Position numbers and translations under genes: made by a program. 44,460 nucleotides of DNA from Spirochaetaceae bacterium. Its GTDB lineage: Bacteria; Spirochaetota; Spirochaetia; Treponematales; Rectinemataceae. The notes beneath the pieces are model-generated. The model saw nothing but the letters and a program-made list of their open reading frames with translations, searched no databases and was not told the DNA's origin. The DNA lies in NCBI GenBank assembly GCA_025358255.1, contig JANYKC010000086.1, forward strand, positions 88,698-133,157, given 5' to 3'. Positions 8,121-15,592 of the stretch are shown in pieces (the stretch's first letter is position 1; the number at the start of each line of letters is the position of its first letter).

Positions 8121-8223
8121 CCCGGTAGCATGACATGGGGTGCTCTTCCATGATTCTGGCCCGTCGCTACGGGTCAGAGTCATGGGCTTAAGGCCAATGT
8201 TTGGTTGTCGGGTCAGCAAGGCC
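8109..8223. repeat. 115-bp element with nested inverted repeats
   Basis: The outer arms are GGCCTTTGCTGACCCG (8109-8124) and its near-perfect inverse at 8209-8223, differing by one extra T. Inside is a second hairpin with 16-base arms (8149-8164 and 8169-8184) and a CGCT tetraloop; its two differences allow G-U pairing. The whole looks like a small non-autonomous element or a structured RNA. It includes the stop codon of the upstream hydrolase gene and ends 27 bp before the apbE -35 box. Confidence 0.7.
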
Positions 8224-8249
8224 GCCGTGGGAAATGGGACGTCCTTCAA

Positions 8250-8279
8250 TTGAACAACTGCGCCATCTTGCGGCATACT
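8250..8279 (+). promoter_or_regulatory. Promoter of apbE with near-leaderless spacing
   Basis: -35 TTGAAC (8250-8255), an 18-bp spacer and -10 CATACT (8274-8279). The ATG at 8289 follows nine bases later, with no Shine-Dalgarno sequence. Confidence 0.5.
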
Positions 8280-8288
8280 CTCGCGGAA

Positions 8289-9332
8289 ATGCGCAAATTA
8301 ATCCCTGGAACGGTCCTCCTTTTCGCCTTGATCTCCACCTCCTGCGCCCAGAAGGTAGAACCTGAGCTCACCGACGGCGCGACCGTCCTTGGCACGGTCT
8401 GCTCGATACGCATCCCCGCGGGCGGGATAGCCCTCGGGACGCGGAGCCAAGCCGAGGCTGCCATAGCCAGGGCCTTCGATCGGCTCAGGCAGATCGAAGC
8501 CGACCTCACGGTCAACAAGGGCGGCAGCCAGATCGATGCGGTCAACGCCGCCGCCGGCAGCCATGCGGTCGCGGTGGGTCCTGATGCCCTGGCGATCCTC
8601 GCCAAGGGCCTCCGCTACGCCAGGCTCTCCGGCGGCGCCTTCGATCCAAGCGTCGGCCCCCTCGTCAAGCTTTGGGGGATCGGAACCGACCGCGCGAGGA
8701 TACCAACGCCCGGCCAGATCGCGACGACCCGCGCCCTCATCGGCTGGGCAGATGTCGTGCTCGACCAGGCGGCGTCCACGGTCTACCTGAAACGGAAAGG
8801 CATGGCACTCGACCTAGGCTCGGCGACCAAGGGCTATGCCGCCGATGAAGTTGGAAGGATCCTCCGGGAAGGCGGTGTCAAAAGCGCTGTCATCGACCTC
8901 GGGGGGAATGTCCTCGTAATCGGGGCCAAGCCCGACAAGAGCCCCTGGCGGGTCGGCCTCCAGGACCCGAACAACAGCCGCGGCAACTACCTCGGGATCG
9001 CGAAGCTGGTCGACCAGACCATGGTCACCTCGGGCATCTACGAGCGTTTCTTCGAGGAAGGCGGCATCCGCTACCACCACATACTCGACACGAAGACAGG
9101 CTGGCCGGTCCAGAACGGCTTGGCATCGGTCACGGTCATCACGGAGAAATCCTTCGACGCGGACGGCGTGACCACGATGCTCTTCGCCCTCGGAAGGGAG
9201 AAAGGCATGGCCCTCGCCGAAGAACTCGGCCTCTCCGTGGTCATGGTCGACGATAAACGCCGCGTGTACATGACCCGCGGCGTTTCCCGGTTTTTCGAGA
9301 TCACCGACCCGAGCTACGTCCCCGCTGAATGA
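8289..9332 (+). CDS. apbE: FAD:protein FMN transferase, lipoprotein
   Basis: Transfers FMN from FAD onto a Ser/Thr of exported flavoproteins. It is 347 residues with a signal peptide ending in ISTSC, a relaxed spirochaete-style lipobox with C19 as the lipidated residue. ApbE motifs in order: GGAFDPSVGPL at 115-125, LDLGSATKGYA at 175-184, IDLGGN at 202-207, HHILDTKTG at 263-271 and DADGVTT at 290-296 with the magnesium-binding aspartate. The ATG at 8289 is chosen because the signal peptide begins there. Likely substrates are the two FMN-binding proteins at 29909 and 30312, which carry the target motif. It is convergent with the PAP2 gene, three bases apart. Confidence 0.94.
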   Translation: MRKLIPGTVLLFALISTSCAQKVEPELTDGATVLGTVCSIRIPAGGIALGTRSQAEAAIARAFDRLRQIEADLTVNKGGSQIDAVNAAAGSHAVAVGPDALAILAKGLRYARLSGGAFDPSVGPLVKLWGIGTDRARIPTPGQIATTRALIGWADVVLDQAASTVYLKRKGMALDLGSATKGYAADEVGRILREGGVKSAVIDLGGNVLVIGAKPDKSPWRVGLQDPNNSRGNYLGIAKLVDQTMVTSGIYERFFEEGGIRYHHILDTKTGWPVQNGLASVTVITEKSFDADGVTTMLFALGREKGMALAEELGLSVVMVDDKRRVYMTRGVSRFFEITDPSYVPAE

Positions 9333-9335
9333 ACC

Positions 9336-10220
9336 CTATTCGAGCTCGACGAGCTTGAGCTTCGCGAAGATCCACGGCGCACCGAGGGAAACCCAAGCGC
9401 CAAGCAGCCCGTAGCGGAGGAAGCGGAAAAGCGCGTAGAGCTCGGAGCCTTCGCCGGGGAAAAGCACCTTGAGGCCCAGGTAGATCAAGGCCGCCCCGGC
9501 AAACCCCACGAGACAGCGCAGGACCTTCCGGCCGAGCCCTCCGGCCGCCGCCTTGAAGGGCACGAGCTTCTTGACAAAGAGGAAGCCCGCCGAGGCGCCG
9601 AAAAAGACGCCGGACATCGAGGTATCGTGCATGGTCAGGGCATTCATGCCCAGGGCGAGGAGGGCGACGCCGGCGACCTTGAGCCGCAAGTTCACGCGGG
9701 AAAGTGCCCGCTCGATCCGGTCGCCGAAGCCATGATCGGCCGCCAGGAGGAGACCGCCGAGTGCCCAGCCAACGAACACGTCCGTGGGAAAGTGCACGCC
9801 AAGGTAGACGCGCGAAAAGCCCACGGCCAGGGGAAGGACGATGGCCAAGGCGAGGCCCCAATACCTTTTGAACAGGGGAGCCGCCGCGCCCCAGAAAACC
9901 AGGGTGCCTTGGGCGTGTCCCGAAGGAAGGCCGTAGCTTGTCTCGACCGCCATCCCGACTGCGGGATCGCGCCAATAAGGCCTAGGCTGGCCCAGGGTGT
10001 CCTTGAGCCAAAGGTTGAGGAATGACGAAAAAAGGAATACGACGGTAAGCCGCATGCCGCGCCGCCGATCGAAGCACCAATAGATCAGGGGAAGGGCGGC
10101 GAGGTAGAACCACTCGCTCCCGAGGAACGAGACGCCCTTCATGGCGACTGTGAGGGTCGGGCTCGCGATCACCTGTACCTGCCGCACGAGGCCGAGTCCC
10201 CAATCGAGAATACCTTCCAT
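9336..10220 (-). CDS. PAP2-family membrane phosphatase
   Basis: 294 residues with several membrane segments. The three-part phosphatase signature is complete: KDTLGQPRP at 73-81 (KX6RP), PSGH at 99-102 and SRVYLGVHFPTD at 136-147. The catalytic histidines are H102 and H143. Enzymes of this type dephosphorylate lipid phosphates such as undecaprenyl diphosphate or phosphatidic acid at the outer face of the inner membrane. The exact substrate is not readable from the sequence. The start at 10220 follows GGAGGAA; the ORF extends further upstream but without homology. A C-terminal half of extra membrane segments follows the PAP2 domain. Confidence 0.88.
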   Translation of the reverse strand: MEGILDWGLGLVRQVQVIASPTLTVAMKGVSFLGSEWFYLAALPLIYWCFDRRRGMRLTVVFLFSSFLNLWLKDTLGQPRPYWRDPAVGMAVETSYGLPSGHAQGTLVFWGAAAPLFKRYWGLALAIVLPLAVGFSRVYLGVHFPTDVFVGWALGGLLLAADHGFGDRIERALSRVNLRLKVAGVALLALGMNALTMHDTSMSGVFFGASAGFLFVKKLVPFKAAAGGLGRKVLRCLVGFAGAALIYLGLKVLFPGEGSELYALFRFLRYGLLGAWVSLGAPWIFAKLKLVELE

Positions 10221-10283
10221 GTCGTGTTCCTCCGGTTCCCAATGTATCCTCGCTCGGAATCCCGGCGCAAGCGATCCCTTGCC

Positions 10284-10312
10284 TTGACGCAGGCCGCAGG
10301 GCATACTATAAG
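10284..10312 (+). promoter_or_regulatory. Strong promoter of the tRNA-Leu gene
   Basis: -35 TTGACG (10284-10289), a 17-bp spacer and -10 TATAAG (10307-10312). Each box matches the consensus at five of six positions. Transcription would start about four bases before the mature tRNA. Confidence 0.75.
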
Positions 10313-10322
10313 TCTCCAGCTT

Positions 10323-10405
10323 GCCGGCGTGGCGGAATGGCAGACGCGGTGGACTCAAAATCCACTGTCAGCAATGGCATGAGGGTTCGAGCCCCTCCGC
10401 CGGCA
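10323..10405 (+). tRNA. tRNA-Leu (anticodon CAA)
   Basis: Class II tRNA of 83 bases. The acceptor stem GCCGGCG pairs with CGCCGGC and is followed by discriminator A. The anticodon stem GTGGA/TCCAC encloses the loop CTCAAAA, giving anticodon CAA that reads UUG. A long variable arm (TGTCAGCAATGGCATG region) and a T arm GAGGG-TTCGAGC-CCCTC are present. CCA is not encoded. It is a single tRNA with its own promoter and terminator. Confidence 0.97.
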
Positions 10406-10412
10406 ATTACCT

Positions 10413-10446
10413 GAGGCTGTCCAGTCGGGCGGTCTCAATTTTTTTT
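10413..10446 (+). terminator. Intrinsic terminator of the tRNA gene
   Basis: A 10-bp stem with three G-U pairs, GAGGCTGTCC and GGGCGGTCTC around the loop AGTC, is followed by AA and eight T. A second small hairpin with another eight-T run (10447-10465) follows directly. The rest of the gap up to 10597 holds no gene, only the ada promoter region. Confidence 0.85.
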
Positions 10447-10597
10447 AAACCTCTCGGTTTTTTTTAGGCGGGGACCAGCGGGGCCTGCCGGGGAAGGACT
10501 CTCGATGCGATTTTTAGAACAGGGCCGATATCCCTGTCGCTTTATCGGTGGCGGGGAAAAAAACAGGGGGGTATAGTTTCACTTACGGGAGGGCGCA

Positions 10598-11659
10598 ATG
10601 CAGGAACTTCCACCGCGGGGCGATCTGGATCGGGCTTTTTTCGGGCGGGACCATGGCTATGATGGGCTTTTTTTCGCGGCGGTCACGACGACAGGCATTT
10701 TCTGCAAGCCTTCCTGCCCCGCGCGGAAGCCCAAGCCGGAGAATGTGGTCTATTATCGCAGCCCTTCGGAAGCGCTCTTCGCGGGATATCGGCCATGCCT
10801 GCGCTGCAAGCCGCTTGAATCGAGCGCGGATCCATCTTGGCTGGCGGAGCTGACGGCACGGGTCGAAAGGGATCCGCGGCAACGGATCCGGGACGTCGAC
10901 CTCAGGGCGATGGGGCTTGAGTCGGCCACGGTGCGAAGGCGTTTCCAGGCCCGCTACGGGCTTTCCTTCCAGGCCTACCAGCGGGCGCGGCGCCTGGCCG
11001 CTGCCTTCGAGGCGATCAAGCATGGGACAAGCATAGACGAAGCGGTCTTCGATCATGGCTATGAATCCCATTCCGGCTTCCGCGAGGCTTTCACCAGGCT
11101 CTTCGGGGTTGCGCCCGGCAGGGTCTCGGCAAGCCCCGGAAGCGATTTTGTCCGCATCGCCTGGATCGATTCGGGCTTGGGGCCCCTTGTGGCCGGCGCC
11201 ACCGACCGGGGCATCTGTCTCCTTGAATTCTCCGACCGCCGGATGCTCGAGGCCCAAGGGAAGACCCTGGCGGCGCGCCACGGCCTTCCGATCGCACCAG
11301 GCGAGCATCCCTTCCTCAGGACCCTCGGCATTGAACTCGAGGAGTACCTCTCCGGAAAGCGCAGGGACTTCAGCTTGCCGATCGATGAACCGGGCACCGA
11401 CTTCCAGCGGAAAGTCTGGCAGGCCCTCAGGGAGATACCCTACGGGGAAACCAGGAGCTATGGCGAACTCGCGCTGGCGATCGGCGACGGGAAAGCAGTG
11501 CGCGCCGTCGCCCGTGCCAACGGGATGAACCGTGTTGCCATCCTTGTGCCCTGCCATCGGGTCATCGGGGCGGACGGCGGCCTAGGCGGCTATGGCGGGG
11601 GGATCTGGCGCAAGCAACGTCTCCTCGAAATCGAAAGCTCCTCGGTTCCCAAACGCTAG
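10598..11659 (+). CDS. ada: Ada: methylphosphotriester/O6-methylguanine DNA methyltransferase and regulator
   Basis: Full-length adaptive-response protein of 353 residues with three parts. The N-terminal zinc domain has C36, C40, C67 and C70, with C36 in TTGIFCKPSCPAR the methyl acceptor for phosphotriesters. An AraC-type helix-turn-helix spans about 85-190. The C-terminal O6-methylguanine methyltransferase has the active cysteine C319 in PCHRVIG. Self-methylation at the N-terminal cysteine is known to turn E. coli Ada into an activator, so autoregulation is likely. The ATG follows GGGAGGG, and a TATAGT -10 box lies at 10572-10577. The cysteine-cluster gene follows nine bases later. Confidence 0.96.
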   Translation: MQELPPRGDLDRAFFGRDHGYDGLFFAAVTTTGIFCKPSCPARKPKPENVVYYRSPSEALFAGYRPCLRCKPLESSADPSWLAELTARVERDPRQRIRDVDLRAMGLESATVRRRFQARYGLSFQAYQRARRLAAAFEAIKHGTSIDEAVFDHGYESHSGFREAFTRLFGVAPGRVSASPGSDFVRIAWIDSGLGPLVAGATDRGICLLEFSDRRMLEAQGKTLAARHGLPIAPGEHPFLRTLGIELEEYLSGKRRDFSLPIDEPGTDFQRKVWQALREIPYGETRSYGELALAIGDGKAVRAVARANGMNRVAILVPCHRVIGADGGLGGYGGGIWRKQRLLEIESSSVPKR

Positions 11660-11667
11660 GGGCATCC

Positions 11668-11964
11668 ATGGAGAGCGGCCCACCGGCATTCGAGTGCAGG
11701 CCCGGCTGCGCTGCCTGCTGCATCGCGCCTTCGATTTCCTCGGCCCTGCCCGGCATGGGCTCAGGGAAAGCCGCAGGCATCCCCTGCCCTGCCCTGACAC
11801 CGGACTTGCTCTGTCTACTCTACGGTAGACAGGAAAGGCCAAAAGTCTGCTCTTCGTTCAAGGCCAGCCGGGAAACCTGTGGATCGTCCAGGGAGGAAGC
11901 CATGGCCATCCTCGAGGCGCTCGAGGCAGCCACCGCGCCGGCGTTCCCCAAGTCCAGCTCTTAA
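11668..11964 (+). CDS. YkgJ-family cysteine cluster protein
   Basis: 98-residue cytoplasmic protein rich in cysteines in the family pattern: C10, C14, C17 and C18 (FECRPGCAACC), then C40 in GIPCPAL, C49, C61 in PKVCSSF and C71. These probably bind a metal or an iron-sulfur cluster. The biochemical role of the family is unknown. It begins nine bases after ada and probably shares its transcript. No clear ribosome binding site is present, which fits translational coupling. Length is typical for the short members. Confidence 0.85.
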   Translation: MESGPPAFECRPGCAACCIAPSISSALPGMGSGKAAGIPCPALTPDLLCLLYGRQERPKVCSSFKASRETCGSSREEAMAILEALEAATAPAFPKSSS

Positions 11965-11994
11965 GGGTATAGTCCTGCCATCCAGGGAGGAAGC

Positions 11995-12468
11995 ATGGAA
12001 AAGAAAAAACGCATCGCCCTCGTGGCCCATGACAATGAAAAGCGGGACCTCGTCGAGTGGGTCCAGTACAACTGGAAGACCCTTCTCAAGCATGACCTCA
12101 TCTCCACGGGCACCACGGGCCGCCTCGTGGAGGAGACCATGACGGCCAAGGCGGGCGGCACCCCCCCTGCCGGGCTCCACATGACCAGGCTCAAGTCCGG
12201 TCCCCTCGGCGGCGACCAGCAGCTGGGCGCCCTCATCGCGGAAGGAAAGATCGATGTGGTCATCTTCTTCTGGGACCCGATGTCTCCCCATCCCCACGAC
12301 GTGGACGTGAAAGCCCTCCTGCGCATCGCCGTCCTCTACAACATCCCCATGGCCTGCAACAGGGCCAGCGCGGACTTCCTCATCTCGAGCCCCATGCTCG
12401 GCGAAGCCTACGAACCCCAGGTCCGGGACTACGCGGGCTATCTCTCCAGGACCATGCCGTCGCGTTGA
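11995..12468 (+). CDS. mgsA: Methylglyoxal synthase
   Basis: Converts dihydroxyacetone phosphate to methylglyoxal and phosphate, a bypass used under phosphate limitation or sugar excess. It is 157 residues. Active-site features include H12 in VAHD, SGPLGGDQQ with D74 (the E. coli catalytic D71 equivalent), FFWDP with D94, and HDVDVKALLR. A strong ribosome site, GGGAGGA, precedes the ATG. A TATAGT -10 box lies at 11968-11973, right after the upstream stop, so it probably has its own promoter. Confidence 0.96.
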   Translation: MEKKKRIALVAHDNEKRDLVEWVQYNWKTLLKHDLISTGTTGRLVEETMTAKAGGTPPAGLHMTRLKSGPLGGDQQLGALIAEGKIDVVIFFWDPMSPHPHDVDVKALLRIAVLYNIPMACNRASADFLISSPMLGEAYEPQVRDYAGYLSRTMPSR

Positions 12469-12493
12469 AGGGAAGGCTTTCCGCAGGGAAGGT

Positions 12494-13267
12494 TCAAGGC
12501 CGCCAGTAGGCGCTTCCGTCGGCCACCCGGTCAAGGAAACGATACTCGATGAGGTAGCGCCTGATCGTTACGTGGTCCGAATACACGGGCATGAGGACGG
12601 CGTTGGTCTCGGCCTCCGAATAGCGGCGGCCGGTTTCGAAGAGAGCGGCTATCCTCCTGAGGACGACGAGCTTCTCCTTTTGCTTCTTGGGCCAGAAGGC
12701 CACGGCAAGCCTCCCGTCCGCCGAGGTTCCGAGACAGCGGGCCTCGATGGAAGCGGCTTCCGCCTCCGTCACGATGGAACGGTCATCATGTGTGGGCAGG
12801 TTCGCCGGATACTCGATGAACCTTTCCTTGTCGGTCAAGGGCACTTCCTCCTCCAGCAGCTGCATGAGGGCAAGGAAGACGCGGGCTTCGACAGCGCGCT
12901 TGCGCAGGTTGAAGCGATGGTTCCGTATAGTCGACTCGGATTTCCCGCCGAGGGCGGCGGCGATCTCCCGGTCGCCCTTCCCTTCGTACAGGCAAGCGAG
13001 GACCCTCTCCTGGACATCCGTCAGGCCCGGACCCGGCTCGCCTGAACCGAGGAGGGCGGCAAAGGCTCCCCCATGCTCCTGTCCAACATGGGCTTTAGCC
13101 GCACGATCGGCGAGGGCCAGCCCCCCCTCGATCGGATAGACCATCCCGACATCGAAGCGTTTGCCACAATAGAGGCAGCGGTAGCTGCCGTCATCAAGGA
13201 CATAGAATCCACGGGCTAGATCGTCGATCGCGGTTTCGCTGGGCATTATCCCTCTATTTTCGCTCAT
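12494..13267 (-). CDS. Transcriptional regulator: zinc finger, LuxR-type HTH and DUF2087 domain
   Basis: 257 residues in three parts. The N-terminus has a CxxC...HxxxxH zinc-finger pattern (C31, C34, H60, H65). Residues 80-125 (GLTDVQERVLACLYEGKGDREIA and on) are a LuxR/sigma-type helix-turn-helix. Residues 186-256 match DUF2087, with RLAVAFWPKKQKEKL and DHVTIRRYLIEYRFLDR. DUF2087 proteins are usually small regulators; the ligand is unknown. Two starts are possible: ATG at 13267, exactly at the predicted transcription start of a good promoter, or ATG at 13246 behind GAGGG. I prefer 13267 but it is not certain. Confidence 0.85.
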   Translation of the reverse strand: MSENRGIMPSETAIDDLARGFYVLDDGSYRCLYCGKRFDVGMVYPIEGGLALADRAAKAHVGQEHGGAFAALLGSGEPGPGLTDVQERVLACLYEGKGDREIAAALGGKSESTIRNHRFNLRKRAVEARVFLALMQLLEEEVPLTDKERFIEYPANLPTHDDRSIVTEAEAASIEARCLGTSADGRLAVAFWPKKQKEKLVVLRRIAALFETGRRYSEAETNAVLMPVYSDHVTIRRYLIEYRFLDRVADGSAYWRP

Positions 13268-13274
13268 ATTTCAA

Positions 13275-13303
13275 ACATTATTTCCATTTGTCTACATTGT
13301 CAA
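13275..13303 (-). promoter_or_regulatory. Promoter of the DUF2087 regulator, leaderless spacing
   Basis: On the minus strand a perfect -35 TTGACA (13303-13298) lies 17 bp from a weaker -10 TAATGT (13280-13275). The first ATG begins seven bases after the -10 box, about where transcription would start. Confidence 0.55.
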
Positions 13304-13309
13304 GGATAC

Positions 13310-14122
13310 TTAAGGCTTAGGACGGAAGGCCATCGAAGCCCCCGCCGAAAAGATGGCGGGTCCGGGGCCTTTAAAGCCGAATCTAAGCCCTCCCCTGCCC
13401 ATGACAATGAAGAGGCTGAAGCGCATTTCAAGGGAATACCTCCAGCCCTTGGACTGAGGCTTCCCTTCGATGAATGTCGGTCCCTCGAAGTCCTGGTCCA
13501 CGTTAAGGCTTATAGATGCCCGGCCGGAAAGCACCTCGGTCAGGGATAGTCCAAGACGGGCGGATAAGGGCCGCGAGATGCGGGACTTGCCCGCCGCACT
13601 CGGCAGAAGGCTGTGTACGCTCATGGAGGACGCCAAGACCAGGGGATCGAGATAGCGGGCGGAGGCGAGGCCAAGGCCAAGGGCCGCTTGGCCGCCCCCG
13701 GCGTCGAAACCCCGCCCGGCGCTGCTCTTGGGAGGGGGCGAGGGCAAAGCGAGACCCAGCTCGCCTTGCAGGGAATAGCGCCACGGTCCGCGGCGCTCAG
13801 CCCAGGAAAACGACAAGCCTGGATTCCCTGGGGCGAAGGCAAGGCGGGGCAAGCGGGGGTCTGCGCCTCCGAGCCTGAGCATGAATGGAAAACCCAAGGC
13901 AATGCCGAATCGGGAATCGACCAGGAACCCGCCGCCCAGGTCCGCCGTCGCGAGAAGCCCCTCTGTCTCCGAAAATGCCCGCAAGCCCACGTCCAGATCG
14001 AGGGAGAATTCCCACGGCAGTTGTGGACCCTTTCCGACCCGCTCGTGGAGGGAGGTCTCTCCGAGGAGTCCAGGGCCGAAGCAGGCAAGGCCGAGGGAAA
14101 GCAGGAGGATGCGGCGCGTCAT
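13310..14122 (-). CDS. Exported beta-barrel candidate, coupled to a C39 peptidase
   Basis: 270 residues from the ATG at 14122. The N-terminus MTRRILLLSLGLACFGPGLLG is a signal peptide. The body alternates short hydrophobic/polar strands rich in glycine and aromatic residues (for example WEFSLDLDVGLRAF, FGIALGFPFMLRLGG, WRYSLEMRFSLF, GLRFGFKG), as expected for an outer-membrane barrel. The last residues, AGASMAFRPKP, do not end in the classical phenylalanine. The start overlaps the stop of the C39 peptidase gene by four bases (ATGA), so the two are translationally coupled. Function is inferred only from fold and context. Confidence 0.72.
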   Translation of the reverse strand: MTRRILLLSLGLACFGPGLLGETSLHERVGKGPQLPWEFSLDLDVGLRAFSETEGLLATADLGGGFLVDSRFGIALGFPFMLRLGGADPRLPRLAFAPGNPGLSFSWAERRGPWRYSLQGELGLALPSPPPKSSAGRGFDAGGGQAALGLGLASARYLDPLVLASSMSVHSLLPSAAGKSRISRPLSARLGLSLTEVLSGRASISLNVDQDFEGPTFIEGKPQSKGWRYSLEMRFSLFIVMGRGGLRFGFKGPGPAIFSAGASMAFRPKP

Positions 14123-14835
14123 GGCCAGGTCCTTGTTGCCCGCCTCGCGGCCAACTCGACAAGCCGGGATTGGCCATCGGCCTCGGCGACCGCCTCGCGG
14201 ATGGTCCCATCGTCGGCATGTTTGCCCGGAAGCCTCGCCAATAGGATGGTGCCCTGCCACTGACGCTCGAAGTCGGCGCGCCGAAGAACGATAGTCCCGG
14301 CCGATGGATCCGCCACGACCAGCCGCTCGTCATCCGCGGCAAGGAGGAGGGCGAAATGCCCCGCAGGCTTCGCGTAGTGGATGACCAAAGGCGCGTAGCT
14401 CGCCGCGAGTCCCGGCAGCTGGCCGAAATCGACCCGCCAGGCTTCCGCCGAGAAGCCCCGAAGCTCAAGCAAGCGCTCCAGGTCTCCAATCGAAACGGAG
14501 AGATCTTCCTCCGGGGAGAGGCCGAGCTCCCGCGCGAGGCCTAGCTCCTGCGCAGGGAGGCCCCAATAGAGCTCCAGGAGACAGGCCAATGCCTGCAGGC
14601 CGCAAGACTCGTCAAAACCCTGTTCCTTGGACCAGAGGAAGCGCCTTGATTCCCGATCCTGCGTGGATGCGACGAGGATGAGGGCGGCCAGAAAGAATTC
14701 CCGGATAATCTCCTCCTTTTGGAAGCGAGCCTCAATCGGCCCAGGACGGCGCGCGCGTGGAGAAGTGTCGTCGCCGGACCGGGCGAGCGAGGGGCACCGG
14801 CCACCCTCCCTTTTCCGCGCCGCTTCCGGCGGCAT
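14119..14835 (-). CDS. C39-family cysteine peptidase-like protein (start uncertain)
   Basis: Papain-like C39 peptidase domain. The nucleophile is C78 in EQGFDESCGLQALACLL, the histidine H160 is in GHFALLLAA, and the aspartate is D176 in VVADPSAG (numbered from the 14835 ATG). Coordinates use the only upstream canonical start, but its 42-residue extension looks unnatural and has no ribosome site. A strong AAAAGGAGGAG sits right before ATT-ATC at 14709-14704, after which a signal-like segment IREFFLAALILVAS begins. A rare ATT or ATC start is therefore likely. It is coupled to the downstream barrel gene. The pairing recalls FapD and FapF of the Fap amyloid system, though no amyloid subunit is recognised here. 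Confidence 0.78.
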   Translation of the reverse strand: MPPEAARKREGGRCPSLARSGDDTSPRARRPGPIEARFQKEEIIREFFLAALILVASTQDRESRRFLWSKEQGFDESCGLQALACLLELYWGLPAQELGLARELGLSPEEDLSVSIGDLERLLELRGFSAEAWRVDFGQLPGLAASYAPLVIHYAKPAGHFALLLAADDERLVVADPSAGTIVLRRADFERQWQGTILLARLPGKHADDGTIREAVAEADGQSRLVELAARRATRTWP

Positions 14836-14886
14836 GTACGCTCCGCAAACGGCAAAACGATTGAACCTTCACGGAAGGAGTCGAAC

Positions 14887-15519
14887 ATGCGAAAAGCAGC
14901 CAAGCTGAGGGGCCTCAGTCTCATCGCCTTCGTGGCCATCCAGGTCGCGGCGGCCAGCTCCCAGGCTTTCATCGTCCAAGGGCACCCGCTCACGGTGGCG
15001 GAGCGCGCCTCCATTCGGGGAGGGGAGACCTGGGTGGAGGTGGACCGCGAGCGAAGTGTCGCCCGCGTCACGACAATCCCGCGTGACCGCTACGGGATGG
15101 ACTACTCGAGGGCAGGATGCTATTCGGTGGAGGTGCGGAACGTGGTGACCACAAAGCTCCAAAAAGGGAGCGGTGATGCCTACCAGCCGACGACCTTCCC
15201 GGTGACGACCGCCGACATGCAGGTCCGCAAGATCGCGGACACCTATCGGCAACAACGGTATGGAAGCTCGGGCGGGGAATGGATTGCGACCGATGCCGTT
15301 GCCACGGTCACTGCCTATCCGGTCAACGCCAAGGGCGAGGCCGACATGAGCAAGCCCTATGCGCGCGCGGATTCGGGTTATTTCTGGCACGCGAACAATG
15401 CGACCGCATTCGAGAATTCAGTGAGCGCCGGTTGCCTGCTTTCGAGACAGAAGGACATCGATCGCGTCATTTCAACCTTGGCGGCCGACCGGGGGCCGAA
15501 GAAAATCAGCGTCCATTGA
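14887..15519 (+). CDS. Secreted protein with a C-terminal H...SxGC motif, function unknown
   Basis: 210 residues from the ATG at 14887 behind GGAAGGAG. The first 28 residues are a signal peptide ending near SSQA. The mature part ends with FWHANNATAFENSVSAGCLL. This histidine followed about 14 residues later by SxGC is reminiscent of the L,D-transpeptidase (YkuD) and DUF5675 active-site pattern. The match is short, and the usual flanking motifs are not evident, so the family is only a suggestion. It is divergent to the C39 gene and followed by a hairpin and a second secreted protein of unknown function. Confidence 0.7.
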   Translation: MRKAAKLRGLSLIAFVAIQVAAASSQAFIVQGHPLTVAERASIRGGETWVEVDRERSVARVTTIPRDRYGMDYSRAGCYSVEVRNVVTTKLQKGSGDAYQPTTFPVTTADMQVRKIADTYRQQRYGSSGGEWIATDAVATVTAYPVNAKGEADMSKPYARADSGYFWHANNATAFENSVSAGCLLSRQKDIDRVISTLAADRGPKKISVH

Positions 15520-15534
15520 ACGAGGTCTCGCCTT

Positions 15535-15560
15535 GCCCCCCGGCGTAGAGGCCGGGGGGC
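15535..15560. repeat. Perfect GC-rich hairpin between two secreted-protein genes
   Basis: Arms GCCCCCCGGC and GCCGGGGGGC with loop GTAGAG. There is no T-tract. It may attenuate transcription or stabilise the upstream transcript. Confidence 0.6.
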
Positions 15561-15592
15561 CTATCCAGTCACGGCATCAAAGGGGGAACACG

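Noticed and set aside
10583..11557. A 324-residue minus-strand ORF opposite ada.
   Set aside because: Ada is unmistakable on the plus strand with all catalytic cysteines.
13310..14122. Complete functional-amyloid (Fap) operon.
   Set aside because: Only the peptidase and barrel analogues are suggested. No repeat-containing amyloid subunit like FapB or FapC was seen, so naming it a Fap system is not justified.
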